A DNA stretch of 64,000 bases from Edaphobacter acidisoli (GTDB lineage: Bacteria > Acidobacteriota > Terriglobia > Terriglobales > Acidobacteriaceae), in the NCBI RefSeq assembly GCF_014642855.1, contig NZ_BMJB01000001.1:992001-1056000 (forward strand). The letters run 5' to 3'. The position numbers were made by a program, and so were the translations under genes. Below are positions 33,311-42,283 of this stretch, in pieces. How positions within the stretch are numbered: the stretch's first letter is position 1; every line of letters begins with the position of its first letter. Under the pieces are notes generated by a model that made no database searches, was not told the DNA's origin, and was given only the letters and a program-made list of their open reading frames with translations.

Positions 33311-35863
33311 CTACCGCAGGTGTTGGAAATACCGCTCAAATCGCTTCGTAATCTCTGCAGGGTCGGCATCCAGGTCCAAGGGAATTGGCGCACCAACTCT
33401 GATCTTCAATTTTCCGCTGCGAAACCAGCGATGAGCTCGAAGCATTTCTCCGAGTCCTATCAGTTCAACGGGCACAACTGGAACTCGAGACTGCTGTGTC
33501 AATAGGCCACTGCCGGCACGGAATGGCTGTAATGTTCCATCATCACTCCGTACTCCTTCAGGAAAAATGAGCACGGAGTAGCCATGATCCATTGCACTAC
33601 CAGCATGCGCAAAGCTGCGGCGAAAACCCGATGAGCGTGGCAAAGCAAAAACATTGAATAGCGCTCTCAGCAACCAGTAGCCAACCCGGGCAAGTAGGTT
33701 GAGCAAGGCATTGCCTTGATTTCTGCCGTGGTGCATATCTTCAAGCAGTTCTGCTGCCATTGCAATTGTCATTCTACGTCGTAACTTGCCTGGCAATGCG
33801 TACAAAACGAGCGCACCATCGTAAGCAGTGATGTGATTTGCGATGACAAGTACAGGCCCATCTGGTAACGCTGAAGCACATTCGACAGATGGTTTTGCAA
33901 GAAACCAAATAAGCGGACGCATCAGCGACTCGATAAACATGACCCGCACGAGCTGCACTGGCCACATCCAAGGCCACTTCGAATATGCGAAGTCTTTTGG
34001 GGCTCCTCTGAGATCAGCTTTCGCCGCCACATCCTTTGCCTGTTCAGGAGTTATCGCGCAGGCTGTCAAGTCGATTAAAGAGCGCAGATCGCCGAGTGTC
34101 TCAGCAGATGCGAGAGACGCATCATCAACCTCGCTACCTAGACGCTGCTCGATAATAGACTGCAACTGCACTCGCCCCAGGCTGTCGAGATGAAAATCTT
34201 CAGTGAGCCTTTGATGATCGCCAGCGACGGTCGCTGCCATGCCCGTCACCTCGGCAATAATCTGGCGCAGAGCGTCATCACTTGCCACAACATTGCCAGC
34301 TTCTTGTGCTACGAGCGCGGCGGTGGCCCACTTCGCTACCTGTCTTCGGAGTAACTTCCCCGTCGACGTAAACGGAAACGACAGGTCTGGCCAGCGAAGC
34401 ACGTATCTGATTTGCTGATATGGCGCGAGACTGCGATTTGCTTGAGTAACTGCGTCGCGCATCGCATGATCGTCGCCAGAAAAGATAAGAACAGCTGCCG
34501 GTTCCGGGCTCCCGTGCAGGACGCAGGAGACTACCGCGCATCCTCGCATGCCTGGTTGTCTGTTCAAAGCAGCTTCAAGATCAGCCGGATAAATATTCAT
34601 CCCGGAGCTGGTCACGATGACATCGCCTTTTCTTCCAAGAAAACGTAGCTCGCCAGACTTTTCCTGCGCACCAAGATCGCCGGTCGCGAGCCATTCGTTG
34701 GCGCGTGCCTGCATTGCTCCGTGCTGCCATGTGTATTGCGAAAGCATCTCCCCACGAACTAGGATCTGCCCATCGTCGCCGATGCGCACTTCGCGTCCTG
34801 GTAAAGCTTTCCCGATAGTGCCTCGCCCAATTTTGAATGGATGGTTCAACGTCACGAGCGCCGCGGTCTCAGTCATGCCATAGCCCTGAATCAGCGCAAA
34901 TCCCAGTGTGTTCCAAAACGCTTCTAATTCATTGGACAAGGTGGCGCCGCCAGAGATGATTGCCCAAAACTTCCATCCGAAGGCTCGATGTACGTGGCGA
35001 AACTTCCACCATCGTTTGACTACTGGCAGTTCGTCCGATTGCATGAGGTCTTGATTCAGTGAATCGAACCGTACGACAAGATGCGTTCGAAGTAGTTCAA
35101 TCACACGTGGCAAAGCAATTAAGGCGGAGATGCGCTCTTCGTGGATCAACTCAATCATGTGCGCTGGTTCAAGATGTGTTGAAAAATGCAGTTCGGCCCC
35201 AAGAGAAGCAGGAATCCACAATCCCATGAACTGTCCGAAAACATGGCTTAGCGGTAGTGTGTGAAGAAAGCGCAGAGGATGCACCCACCGTTCATACTTG
35301 CGATATCGAGCGATCTCGTCTTCGATGGGCTGAAGGCTAACAAGTACATTGCGGTGAGTATGGATGATGCCCTTCGGCTCTGACGTAGTTCCTGAAGTGA
35401 AGACAATTTGGAAAGGCGTGCTTTGATTGACCGTTTCACTGACTGCAAACTGTGGCTGTGATGGAAGCCGAGAAGTAAGCCCAGCAAAACATTCGCGCGG
35501 GACATCTGTGTCGAGCATCTCGATAAGGTTGCGGTCTCCTGCAATCAGCCTGGGGCTTGTGTCCGCTACAACTCGCCTGGCAAATTCACGAGAACCCGCT
35601 GCATCAAGAGGGACAGCAACAACGCCACGAAGAAGGCAGCCGAAAAACACACCAATCCATTCGGCCGAGTTCTCGCCCCACACGAGGACCCTATCGCCCG
35701 ACTGCACTCCTCGCCGAATCAACTCCGCAGCAAAGCGGCCTGCGATCTCCGCAAGTTCACCATACGTTGTGCGATAGCTTCTGTTGCCATGATGAGCAAC
35801 TACCGCCGTATCCGCAGCGTGCTGGCGAAACTCGTCTACGAGGCTTGCTAGATGAGGGCGCAC
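33311..35863 (-). CDS. Trifunctional fusion: AMP-dependent acyl ligase, acyl carrier domain, PlsC acyltransferase
   Basis: An 850-residue protein that looks able to activate a fatty acid, hold it on a carrier arm and transfer it to a lysophospholipid or glycerol phosphate. Order: AMP-binding domain (residues 1-510) with FTSGTTSEPKG at 155-165, YGMTE at 328-332, GD at 395-396 and Lys503 in TSTGKLLRR; a carrier domain (530-600) with Ser561 in FHLDSLGRV; a PlsC domain (about 625-850) with NHITAYD at 676-682 and FPEG at 767-770. Aas-type enzymes have similar end domains but lack the carrier. The start is GTG 35863 with only a weak upstream GGGG. It lies between a Crp-type regulator and glpP, so lipid synthesis from glycerol-3-phosphate is the natural context. 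Confidence 0.85.
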   Translation of the reverse strand: MRPHLASLVDEFRQHAADTAVVAHHGNRSYRTTYGELAEIAGRFAAELIRRGVQSGDRVLVWGENSAEWIGVFFGCLLRGVVAVPLDAAGSREFARRVVADTSPRLIAGDRNLIEMLDTDVPRECFAGLTSRLPSQPQFAVSETVNQSTPFQIVFTSGTTSEPKGIIHTHRNVLVSLQPIEDEIARYRKYERWVHPLRFLHTLPLSHVFGQFMGLWIPASLGAELHFSTHLEPAHMIELIHEERISALIALPRVIELLRTHLVVRFDSLNQDLMQSDELPVVKRWWKFRHVHRAFGWKFWAIISGGATLSNELEAFWNTLGFALIQGYGMTETAALVTLNHPFKIGRGTIGKALPGREVRIGDDGQILVRGEMLSQYTWQHGAMQARANEWLATGDLGAQEKSGELRFLGRKGDVIVTSSGMNIYPADLEAALNRQPGMRGCAVVSCVLHGSPEPAAVLIFSGDDHAMRDAVTQANRSLAPYQQIRYVLRWPDLSFPFTSTGKLLRRQVAKWATAALVAQEAGNVVASDDALRQIIAEVTGMAATVAGDHQRLTEDFHLDSLGRVQLQSIIEQRLGSEVDDASLASAETLGDLRSLIDLTACAITPEQAKDVAAKADLRGAPKDFAYSKWPWMWPVQLVRVMFIESLMRPLIWFLAKPSVECASALPDGPVLVIANHITAYDGALVLYALPGKLRRRMTIAMAAELLEDMHHGRNQGNALLNLLARVGYWLLRALFNVFALPRSSGFRRSFAHAGSAMDHGYSVLIFPEGVRSDDGTLQPFRAGSGLLTQQSRVPVVPVELIGLGEMLRAHRWFRSGKLKIRVGAPIPLDLDADPAEITKRFERYFQHLR

Positions 35864-35884
35864 GGCCCCATGATAGCTGTTTCG

Positions 35885-36586
35885 TCAGTTGTTTTCTGCG
35901 TATCGTTTTAAAGCGCGTATATCTGGCACAGTAATGTCGCGAACCTTCACGGAAATCAAGCCATCTGACTGTAACCGCGTGAGCGCACGCGATACTACAT
36001 CTCGAACCGTACCTATGCGCGTGGCAATCTCATGATTGGAGAGATCTAGCTTGAATGTGATGTTGCCGCCCTTACAACTCATGCTCGCTTGTTGCGCTTC
36101 TGCGAGCAACAGTAACGCCAGCCGTTGTCCCACCTCGTGAAAGGACAGCACCTTCACCAATCGAGCATGTTTCCGTACGCGCTCAGCCATAAGCTTCAGT
36201 GCGCGCAGTGCAAATGCTGGATGCTCCAGGCAGAACTGCCGGATATCCCGCTTGTCGATGAAGAGTATCTTGGTGTCTACCTCCGCAATCGCTGAAGCAG
36301 GATACGGTTCACCGTCAAAGACGGGAACATCTCCAATAGTCGCGCCAGCTGAATCAACATGCATCACTTGTTCACGCCCATCTGCATTCTGTTGAAAAGC
36401 TCGCACCCGTCCGTTCGCGACAATAAATAATCCGCGCGCTTCCTCACCAGAAAAAAAGAGCATCTCTCCAGCCTTGAGATGGTGTTCTATTGCACGTTTA
36501 GCAATCCAAGAGAGTTCTTCCTCGCTTGAGCCATGAAAAAGCTTAGTACGTTGCAATACCTTGACCTTGTTTGCTCCGCCGTTCAT
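35885..36586 (-). CDS. Crp/Fnr-family transcriptional regulator
   Basis: 233 residues: cyclic-nucleotide-binding-type barrel (about 10-125, containing GEMLFFSGEEARGLFIVANGRVRAF) and a C-terminal winged helix of the HTH_Crp_2 type (LSNHEIATRIGTVRDVVSRALTRLQSDGLI). The Fe-S cysteine cluster of Fnr is absent, and the barrel does not show the full cAMP-binding signature, so the signal is unknown. GAGGA lies 6 nt upstream of the start. It begins a run of four minus-strand genes with gaps of 11-175 bp and is likely to control them, but this is inference. Confidence 0.9.
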   Translation of the reverse strand: MNGGANKVKVLQRTKLFHGSSEEELSWIAKRAIEHHLKAGEMLFFSGEEARGLFIVANGRVRAFQQNADGREQVMHVDSAGATIGDVPVFDGEPYPASAIAEVDTKILFIDKRDIRQFCLEHPAFALRALKLMAERVRKHARLVKVLSFHEVGQRLALLLLAEAQQASMSCKGGNITFKLDLSNHEIATRIGTVRDVVSRALTRLQSDGLISVKVRDITVPDIRALKRYAENN

Positions 36587-36712
36587 CCATTTCCTCTACG
36601 ACACAAGTCATAGCACATTCCTCCGCCCGAAGCATAGCGTGCGAATAGATTACATAGAGATTAGAGGTAAACATACAGCTTCAAGCGAACCCGAGATAAC
36701 AGCAAACTTCAC

Positions 36713-38152
36713 TCAAGCTACAGGCAGTGTAAAAGAAAAGACAGACCCCAGACCAAGTTGGCTTGTAACCTCTACTTTGCCTCCATGTGCTTCGATAATC
36801 GCTTTCACAATTGCTAGCCCCATACCAGTTCCCTGGACGCGATAACGTTGGCTTTGCCCTCTAAAAAATTTGTCGAAGATCAACGCCTTGTCGAGATCAT
36901 CAATCCCAGCTCCACGGTCAGCGACACTAGTCATAACAAATGAGTCCTTCACCTCGGCTGTTATAAAAATAGGCTTCCCCGAATCGGAGTATTTCGCTGC
37001 ATTCTCCAAAAGATGATGGAGCACTTTGCGTATCCAATTTATGTCCATGCTGACCGCAGGCAATTGTGGCGACAGGTTAATCTCGACGGGATGATCTTCC
37101 AGCAGAGTGCGGCATTCCGCGACAGCGTCCTGCACCACATCGCTGAGCTGGAGTGATTCGATGTGAAGTTGTACGTGCCGTGCATCCAGCTGGGCCATTT
37201 CGACAGCTTGGCTAATCAGGTGGTTTAAGCGCATACTCTCTTCTTCAATCACGACCAGCATTTCTTCGCGCAAGTTCGCATCCTGAACCATGCCCGATCG
37301 CAAACTCGTGATCGATGCTGTGATTGCTGTGAGCGGAGTACGCAATTCATGGGTTACAGAGTCCAGAAGCGCAGAACGTAATCTCTCACTTTCTTGCGTT
37401 GCTTCCGTTCGTGCAAGCCGCTCAGCTGTATTGCTTCTCTCCACAGCCAGTGCAATCAGGCTACCCAGTGCATCAATCGTTTCTCGGGAAGGAATATTGC
37501 CCGAAATCCCTATGGCCCCAATAGAGCGAACGCCAAGCGAAACCGGCGCAATGCAAACATTTCTGACTTCATCAGAGCGAGTCTCTTTTCTATCTGCGAT
37601 ATCGCGCAATTCCTCTTTCGAGATGGCCCCCGCATCCGAAGAAGATCGGTAAACTCTGTCTCTATCGCAAAGGTATATGCACACAGCCTCATTGCGAAAA
37701 GTGGCGCTGATTTGTCCAGGAGCTTTATTTAAAACATCGCTTACCTGATCGGCTGTCAGCAATTGCTGGCTGAAGTCGTAAAGCTGTTCAACCTCTCGTC
37801 TTCTCCGATCTGAGGTATTGGCTTCACGTCGTGCGCGCTCAGACAGATGACTGGCCAATACACCTGCGACCAGAAATGCTATTAATGCCACCCAGTTTTG
37901 GGAGTCCGCAATGGTCAACTGGCCGATCGGTGGGAGAAAAAAATAGTTGAATGCCACGGCCGCAAGCACCGACATATATACCGAATAACGGAGACCAAGC
38001 CGATTGGCGACAAACAGAATTCCTAGTAAAAATGTGAGAGCGACTGTCGTTGGATTGACGTGAGTGAGACGAAAGTAGACGATGACAATGCATCCCACCA
38101 TCGCTGTTACAAATCCATAGCGGATTAGTTGCAATATCAACCGTCGATTCAC
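36713..38152 (-). CDS. KdpD-like sensor histidine kinase, C-terminal half as a separate gene
   Basis: A 479-residue protein matching the second half of KdpD: four membrane helices of the DUF4118 domain (residues about 8-105), a GAF domain (about 130-245), HisKA with the phosphoacceptor in [16 protein letters not shown], and HATPase with [16 protein letters not shown] and [18 protein letters not shown]. It lacks the N-terminal KdpD/USP part. That part is encoded by the head-to-head gene starting 21 bp away on the other strand. Start is a GTG at 38152; no other in-frame start exists before the upstream stop, and no ribosome site is visible. It should phosphorylate KdpE when potassium or turgor is low; whether it needs the N-terminal protein is unknown. 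Confidence 0.88.
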   Translation of the reverse strand: MNRRLILQLIRYGFVTAMVGCIVIVYFRLTHVNPTTVALTFLLGILFVANRLGLRYSVYMSVLAAVAFNYFFLPPIGQLTIADSQNWVALIAFLVAGVLASHLSERARREANTSDRRRREVEQLYDFSQQLLTADQVSDVLNKAPGQISATFRNEAVCIYLCDRDRVYRSSSDAGAISKEELRDIADRKETRSDEVRNVCIAPVSLGVRSIGAIGISGNIPSRETIDALGSLIALAVERSNTAERLARTEATQESERLRSALLDSVTHELRTPLTAITASITSLRSGMVQDANLREEMLVVIEEESMRLNHLISQAVEMAQLDARHVQLHIESLQLSDVVQDAVAECRTLLEDHPVEINLSPQLPAVSMDINWIRKVLHHLLENAAKYSDSGKPIFITAEVKDSFVMTSVADRGAGIDDLDKALIFDKFFRGQSQRYRVQGTGMGLAIVKAIIEAHGGKVEVTSQLGLGSVFSFTLPVA

Positions 38153-38172
38153 AACGTCATTATAAGGACACT

Positions 38173-39315
38173 ATGGTTCCTGAAGCAGATAATGCGCCTT
38201 TCAACCGCGAGACCCCGGAGCAATGGCTGGAAAAAATCGCGCCCGAAAAACGTAAGGGACTGTTCAAGATATTCCTGGGCTACGCTCCTGGTGTCGGCAA
38301 AACATATAGCATGCTCAGCGAAGCCATTCGGCGCCACGAGCGTGGAGAAGATGTTGTCATTGGAATCGTTGAAACACATGGCCGCATTCGCGTAGGCGAA
38401 CTTGCCTCTCAGCTTGAGATAATACCAAGGCGCAAAGTGGAATTTCGAGGAACAATTTTCGAAGAGATGGACGTGGATGCCATCCTTACACGAAATCCTC
38501 AAGTCGTCTTGATCGACGAGCTTGCTCATACGAACGTCGAAGACGGCAAACGAAAGCGCTACGAGGATGTGCTGAAGATTCTGGACGCGAAGATCGACGT
38601 TCTCTCAACAGTAAATATTCAGCATATCGAGAGCGTCGCATCTACGGTTCAAAACCTGACCGGGATAACAGTCCGGGAGACGATCCCCGACTGGATTCTA
38701 GGCAAGGCCGATGAAGTCGTCATGGTGGATTTGACACCTGAGGCTCTGCAAACGCGGCTGCGGCGAGGGGATGTTTACCCTGTCGATCGGGCCGAACGGG
38801 CGCTGACCAATTTCTTCCGGCGAGGCAACCTGATTGCTTTGCGGGAGCTTGCTCTGCAACATGTTACGAGAGCTGTCGACCGCAGCCTGGACGAGTATGT
38901 TTCCAAAAAGAAACTCGGCACGCATTGGGCGGTTCACGAACGTGTAGTCGTATGCATCAGTTCCAGTCCTGCTGCACAACAACTCATCGCGCGCGGTGCA
39001 CGCATGGCTGAAGCCACTGGTGGTGATCTGTTCGCGCTCCATGTCGATACAGGGCACACCCCTTCACCAGAAAAGGCCGCTTCTCTTGCAAGCAACCAGC
39101 GGTTTGCCAAAGAGCTTAAGGCTGAGACGATAGAGGTCAGGGGTAAAAGCATTCCACTAGCTATTGCTGAATTTGTGCGCGAGAAGCGAGCAACTCAAGT
39201 TATTCTCGGCCGCTCAGCGATTCATGGACTACAAAAATATCTCTACTATTGGGAGCTTCATCGTTTATTGGAAAATGCCCCTTTTGTCGATGTTCACATC
39301 ATCACACAGGAGTAA
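38173..39315 (+). CDS. KdpD N-terminal sensor domain with USP domain (truncated KdpD)
   Basis: 380 residues equal to the cytoplasmic first half of KdpD: the KdpD domain with Walker-A-like GYAPGVGKTYSM (near 36-47), Walker-B-like VVLIDELAHTN and VNIQHIESVASTVQNLTGI, then a universal-stress-type domain (about 250-378) with VVVCISSSPAAQQLIARGARMA and VILGRSAIHGLQKY. It stops before the membrane and kinase parts. Truncated KdpD proteins of this length are known in cyanobacteria and Deinococcus. AAGGAC precedes ATG. kdpE follows after 3 bp, so the two are co-transcribed; a role as ATP- and c-di-AMP-type signal input to the split kinase is inferred. Confidence 0.9.
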   Translation: MVPEADNAPFNRETPEQWLEKIAPEKRKGLFKIFLGYAPGVGKTYSMLSEAIRRHERGEDVVIGIVETHGRIRVGELASQLEIIPRRKVEFRGTIFEEMDVDAILTRNPQVVLIDELAHTNVEDGKRKRYEDVLKILDAKIDVLSTVNIQHIESVASTVQNLTGITVRETIPDWILGKADEVVMVDLTPEALQTRLRRGDVYPVDRAERALTNFFRRGNLIALRELALQHVTRAVDRSLDEYVSKKKLGTHWAVHERVVVCISSSPAAQQLIARGARMAEATGGDLFALHVDTGHTPSPEKAASLASNQRFAKELKAETIEVRGKSIPLAIAEFVREKRATQVILGRSAIHGLQKYLYYWELHRLLENAPFVDVHIITQE

Positions 39316-39318
39316 AGA

Positions 39319-40029
39319 ATGCCGGACCAAGTCGCACAGAAAATCCTTGTCGTCGATGACGAACCCCAGATCACGCGCGTGCTGCGTTCCTCGCTTGTAT
39401 CCAATGGCTACGAGGTACAGACCGCCCAGGACGGCTTAGCTGCTTTGGAAAAAATTGCTGAATGGACGCCTGATATCGTAATTACAGATCTTGCCATGCC
39501 TCGCATGGATGGCGTCGAACTATGCTCTGAGATTCGTGCACATTCAAACGTGCCCATCATCGTGCTCTCTGTCAGAGAACAAGAGGCGGTCAAAGTACGA
39601 GCCCTCGATGCAGGCGCAGATGACTACATTACAAAGCCATTTGGAATTCAGGAACTATTGGCACGTGTGCGTGCACACGCCAGGCGACAAAAGCACGCTT
39701 CCATCGACCATCTTGATGCCCCACTGAGTGTTGGAGGATTCCTTATTGACAAAGGACGTCATCGCGTCGAGATTAATGGGCGCGAAATTAGGCTATCGCC
39801 CAAAGAGTTCGACCTGCTTTTGTACATGGCACAAAGACCAGGGCGGGTACTGACACATCGAATGTTATTGACTGCAATCTGGGGACCTTATGCCACAGAG
39901 CAGCCGGAGTCACTGCGCGTGCTCGTCGCGCAACTCCGCAAAAAAATTGAACCTGGCCCTGAGCCGCGCTACATCGTAAATGAGCCCTGGGTGGGATATC
40001 GCTTTCAAATCGAAGAAAAGCAGCCGTAG
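39319..40029 (+). CDS. kdpE: Response regulator of the kdp operon
   Basis: An OmpR/PhoB-type regulator of 236 residues. Receiver domain 1-125 with acidic pair DDE (13-15), phosphoacceptor Asp57 in DIVITDLAMPRMDG, and Lys in TKPF. C-terminal winged helix contains EFDLLLYMAQRPGRVLTHRMLL and PESLRVLVAQLRKKIE. AGGAG precedes ATG within the gap after the KdpD N-terminal gene. It should activate the kdpFABC genes that begin 290 bp downstream. Confidence 0.93.
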   Translation: MPDQVAQKILVVDDEPQITRVLRSSLVSNGYEVQTAQDGLAALEKIAEWTPDIVITDLAMPRMDGVELCSEIRAHSNVPIIVLSVREQEAVKVRALDAGADDYITKPFGIQELLARVRAHARRQKHASIDHLDAPLSVGGFLIDKGRHRVEINGREIRLSPKEFDLLLYMAQRPGRVLTHRMLLTAIWGPYATEQPESLRVLVAQLRKKIEPGPEPRYIVNEPWVGYRFQIEEKQP

Positions 40030-40106
40030 TTGACCGCCTATATTGCTTTCCTTAACGAACTTCTTATATGTTCCCAACGGACTTTTAATAGCAAATAGCA
40101 TGGACT

Positions 40107-40138
40107 AAGAACTGCCACCAGGTGGCTCTTATGTTCTT
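40107..40138. promoter_or_regulatory. Dyad upstream of kdpF operon
   Basis: Inner GCCACC-A-GGTGGC (40114-40126) is flanked by AAGAAC (40107-40112) and GTTCTT (40133-40138), a double dyad. KdpE sites are usually T-rich and not palindromic, so another regulator may bind here. TTGCTT (40043-40048) with TATATG (40065-40070), 16 bp apart, lies just upstream as a possible promoter. Confidence 0.4.
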
Positions 40139-40177
40139 GCTTACAGCAAATTGCGATCCCGCTTTGGTCGAATATGC

Positions 40178-40219
40178 GGCCTCCGAAGTTAATGACCCTA
40201 CAAACGTAGGTGAGAGGCC
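40178..40219 (+). other. Two-tier stem-loop in the kdp leader
   Basis: GGCCTC (40178-40183) pairs with GAGGCC (40214-40219), and within it CCTAC-AAAC-GTAGG (40197-40210) forms a second helix. The 290-bp gap between kdpE and the first small gene holds no credible protein frame. The structure could be a leader regulatory element; there is no resemblance to the ydaO-type c-di-AMP riboswitch core. Confidence 0.4.
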
Positions 40220-40318
40220 TGAGAACTTTAATTTGCTGCTGAGAGCCAACGCTAATCTCAACAAACAATACTCAACATCCCCCTTACACACGCTCACGTT
40301 TACGAGGAGAACGGACCC

Positions 40319-40405
40319 ATGTGGGATTTTCTGATGATCGTGGTGACAGTTACGTTTTTCGTACTTGCTATCGCCTATGCCTATGCCTGTGGACGCCTGA
40401 GGTAA
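40319..40405 (+). CDS. 28-residue membrane peptide at the head of the kdp structural genes
   Basis: ATG 40319 to TAA 40405 encodes MWDFLMIVVTVTFFVLAIAY followed by AYACGRLR, a single transmembrane helix with a basic end. GAGGAG (40304-40309) lies 9 nt upstream, the best ribosome site in the area. It precedes kdpF by 4 bp. It is not KdpF, which follows as its own frame, so it is an extra single-helix peptide, perhaps another lipid-like stabiliser of the KdpA/KdpB interface. Function unproven. Confidence 0.65.
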   Translation: MWDFLMIVVTVTFFVLAIAYAYACGRLR

Positions 40406-40409
40406 TCCA

Positions 40410-40499
40410 ATGATGATCGGCACTTTTTCTTTAATCGCAATCACAGTTCTGCTCTTCGTGTACCTGATCTATGCGCTCCTGCGTCCGGAGAATTTCTAA
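40410..40499 (+). CDS. kdpF: KdpF, small stabilising subunit
   Basis: A 29-residue single-helix peptide (MMIGTFSLIAITVLLFVYLI then YALLRPENF). It matches E. coli KdpF in length, in the hydrophobic helix and in the YAL..(P/A)E.F end. Its TAA overlaps the kdpA ATG (TAATG), which suggests coupled translation. KdpF stabilises the KdpABC complex in the membrane. Confidence 0.85.
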   Translation: MMIGTFSLIAITVLLFVYLIYALLRPENF

Positions 40500-42274
40500 T
40501 GACACCGAACGGATGGTTTCAAATCGCCCTGTTCTTTGGCATCCTGCTGCTAATTACCAAACCACTCGGCATCTACATGGCTCAGATATTCGAGCGCAAA
40601 CGGAGCTTCGCAGATCCGATCTTCAACCCAATCGAGCGGCTGCTATATCGTTCGACTGGCGTAGACGAAACGCACGAGATGCGTTGGCCAGAATACTCAG
40701 TATCCATGCTCATTTTTAGTGCAGCGACTATGCTGCTGACCTATGGCATTGAGCGGATCCAGCAATATCTCCCATGGAACCCACAGCATTTGGCTGCGAT
40801 CGCACCAGACCTTGCGTTCAATACAGCAGCATCGTTCACGACAAATACCAATTGGCAGTCCTACACACCCGAATCCACCATGAGTTACTTCACTCAGATG
40901 GTGGGACTTGCAACACATAACTTCTGGTCAGGAGCAATAGGCATCGCGCTGGCAATCGCTTTTATTCGCGGTATTGCCCAAAAAGAGCGCGACACTCTCG
41001 GAAATTTCTGGGTCGATATGACTCGTGCCATACTGCGACTGCTTCTGCCGCTTTGTATCGTGTATGGATTGGTTCTCGTCTCCCAAGGTGTCATTCAGAA
41101 TCTGAGGCCATACGATACAGCGAAGATGCTTGACCCACAGGTAGTTTCGGTTACGGGAAGCAATGGCAAGCTAACAACTCAAACCATCACGGATCAAACA
41201 ATTGCGCAAGGTCCCGTTGCATCACAAGAAGCGATTAAGATGCTCGGCACTAATGGCGGCGGCTTCTTCAATGCAAATAGCGCACACCCATTTGAGAACC
41301 CTACTCCCTTTTCTAATCTGCTTCAGATGCTGTCGATCTTTGCAATCCCGGCTGGCCTGACGGTGACGTTAGGCCGAATGACGAAGTCGCCACGACATGG
41401 ATGGGCCGTCTTTGCAGCCATGTCCATTCTGTTTTTTGCGGGCGTCACTACGGCATACTGGGCTGAATCGCAGCCAAACCCTCTGCTGCACGGCGTCAAT
41501 CAACATGTAACCGCCATGCAGGCCGGCGGCAATATGGAGGGTAAAGAAGTCCGCTTCGGCATCACGAATTCGGCACTCTTCGCCACCGTAACCACAGATG
41601 CAAGTTGTGGCGCCGTCAATGCCATGCATGATTCCTTCATGCCGCTCGGAGGACTCGTGCCCATGGTCAACATCATGCTGGGAGAAGTGGTCTTCGGAGG
41701 GGTCGGGGCTGGCATGTACGGCATGCTGGTCATGATCATCCTCACCGTCTTCATCGCAGGTCTTATGGTGGGACGAACTCCTGAGTACCTTGGCAAAAAG
41801 ATCGAATCTTACGACGTCAAGATGGCGATGTTGTATGTCCTGATCTTTCCACTAACGATCCTGGTTCTCGCGGCAGTTGCTTCGTTGTCACCAACATATG
41901 GTCTCAGCAGTTTGAACAACGCAGGACCACATGGGCTCTCCGAAATTCTTTACGCCTACGCATCTGCGGTTGGAAACAACGGTTCGGCATTCGCAGGACT
42001 CAATGCCAACACCCACTTCTACAATCTCACGCTTGCTGCGGCGATGCTCATTGGGCGCTTTCTGATGATCGTTCCAATGCTTGCACTAGCAGGAAACCTG
42101 GCGACAAAGAAGCTCGTACCTCCTTCTTCCGGTACGTTCCCTGTGACAACACCCCTGTTCGCCTCGCTGCTCGTCAGCGTCGTCCTGATTGTTAGCGCGC
42201 TTACCTTCTTCCCGGCGCTAAGTCTTGGCCCAATTCTCGAACACCTTCTGCTTTTTGCAGGAAAGACTTTTTGA
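40499..42274 (+). CDS. kdpA: Potassium-transporting ATPase subunit A (channel-like)
   Basis: A 591-residue membrane protein of the superfamily of K+ transporters, forming the selectivity filter of the Kdp pump. Four filter-type loops are visible, including TAASFTTNTNWQSY, KMLGTNGGGFFNANSAHPFENPTP, and YAYASAVGNNGSAFAGL. AGGCGGNMEGKEVRFG-like AGGNMEGKEVRFGI is also a family block. It overlaps kdpF at the start and is followed after 9 bp by kdpB. Length is normal. Confidence 0.96.
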   Translation: MTPNGWFQIALFFGILLLITKPLGIYMAQIFERKRSFADPIFNPIERLLYRSTGVDETHEMRWPEYSVSMLIFSAATMLLTYGIERIQQYLPWNPQHLAAIAPDLAFNTAASFTTNTNWQSYTPESTMSYFTQMVGLATHNFWSGAIGIALAIAFIRGIAQKERDTLGNFWVDMTRAILRLLLPLCIVYGLVLVSQGVIQNLRPYDTAKMLDPQVVSVTGSNGKLTTQTITDQTIAQGPVASQEAIKMLGTNGGGFFNANSAHPFENPTPFSNLLQMLSIFAIPAGLTVTLGRMTKSPRHGWAVFAAMSILFFAGVTTAYWAESQPNPLLHGVNQHVTAMQAGGNMEGKEVRFGITNSALFATVTTDASCGAVNAMHDSFMPLGGLVPMVNIMLGEVVFGGVGAGMYGMLVMIILTVFIAGLMVGRTPEYLGKKIESYDVKMAMLYVLIFPLTILVLAAVASLSPTYGLSSLNNAGPHGLSEILYAYASAVGNNGSAFAGLNANTHFYNLTLAAAMLIGRFLMIVPMLALAGNLATKKLVPPSSGTFPVTTPLFASLLVSVVLIVSALTFFPALSLGPILEHLLLFAGKTF

Positions 42275-42283
42275 GGAAAGTTC

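Noticed and set aside
38152..38173. KdpD split as a sequencing error or frameshift
   Set aside because: The halves are on opposite strands, which a frameshift cannot produce, and both ends look intact.
40122..40334. 70-codon frame starting GTG in the kdp leader
   Set aside because: No ribosome site; overlaps the start of the convincing 28-residue gene and the stem-loop.
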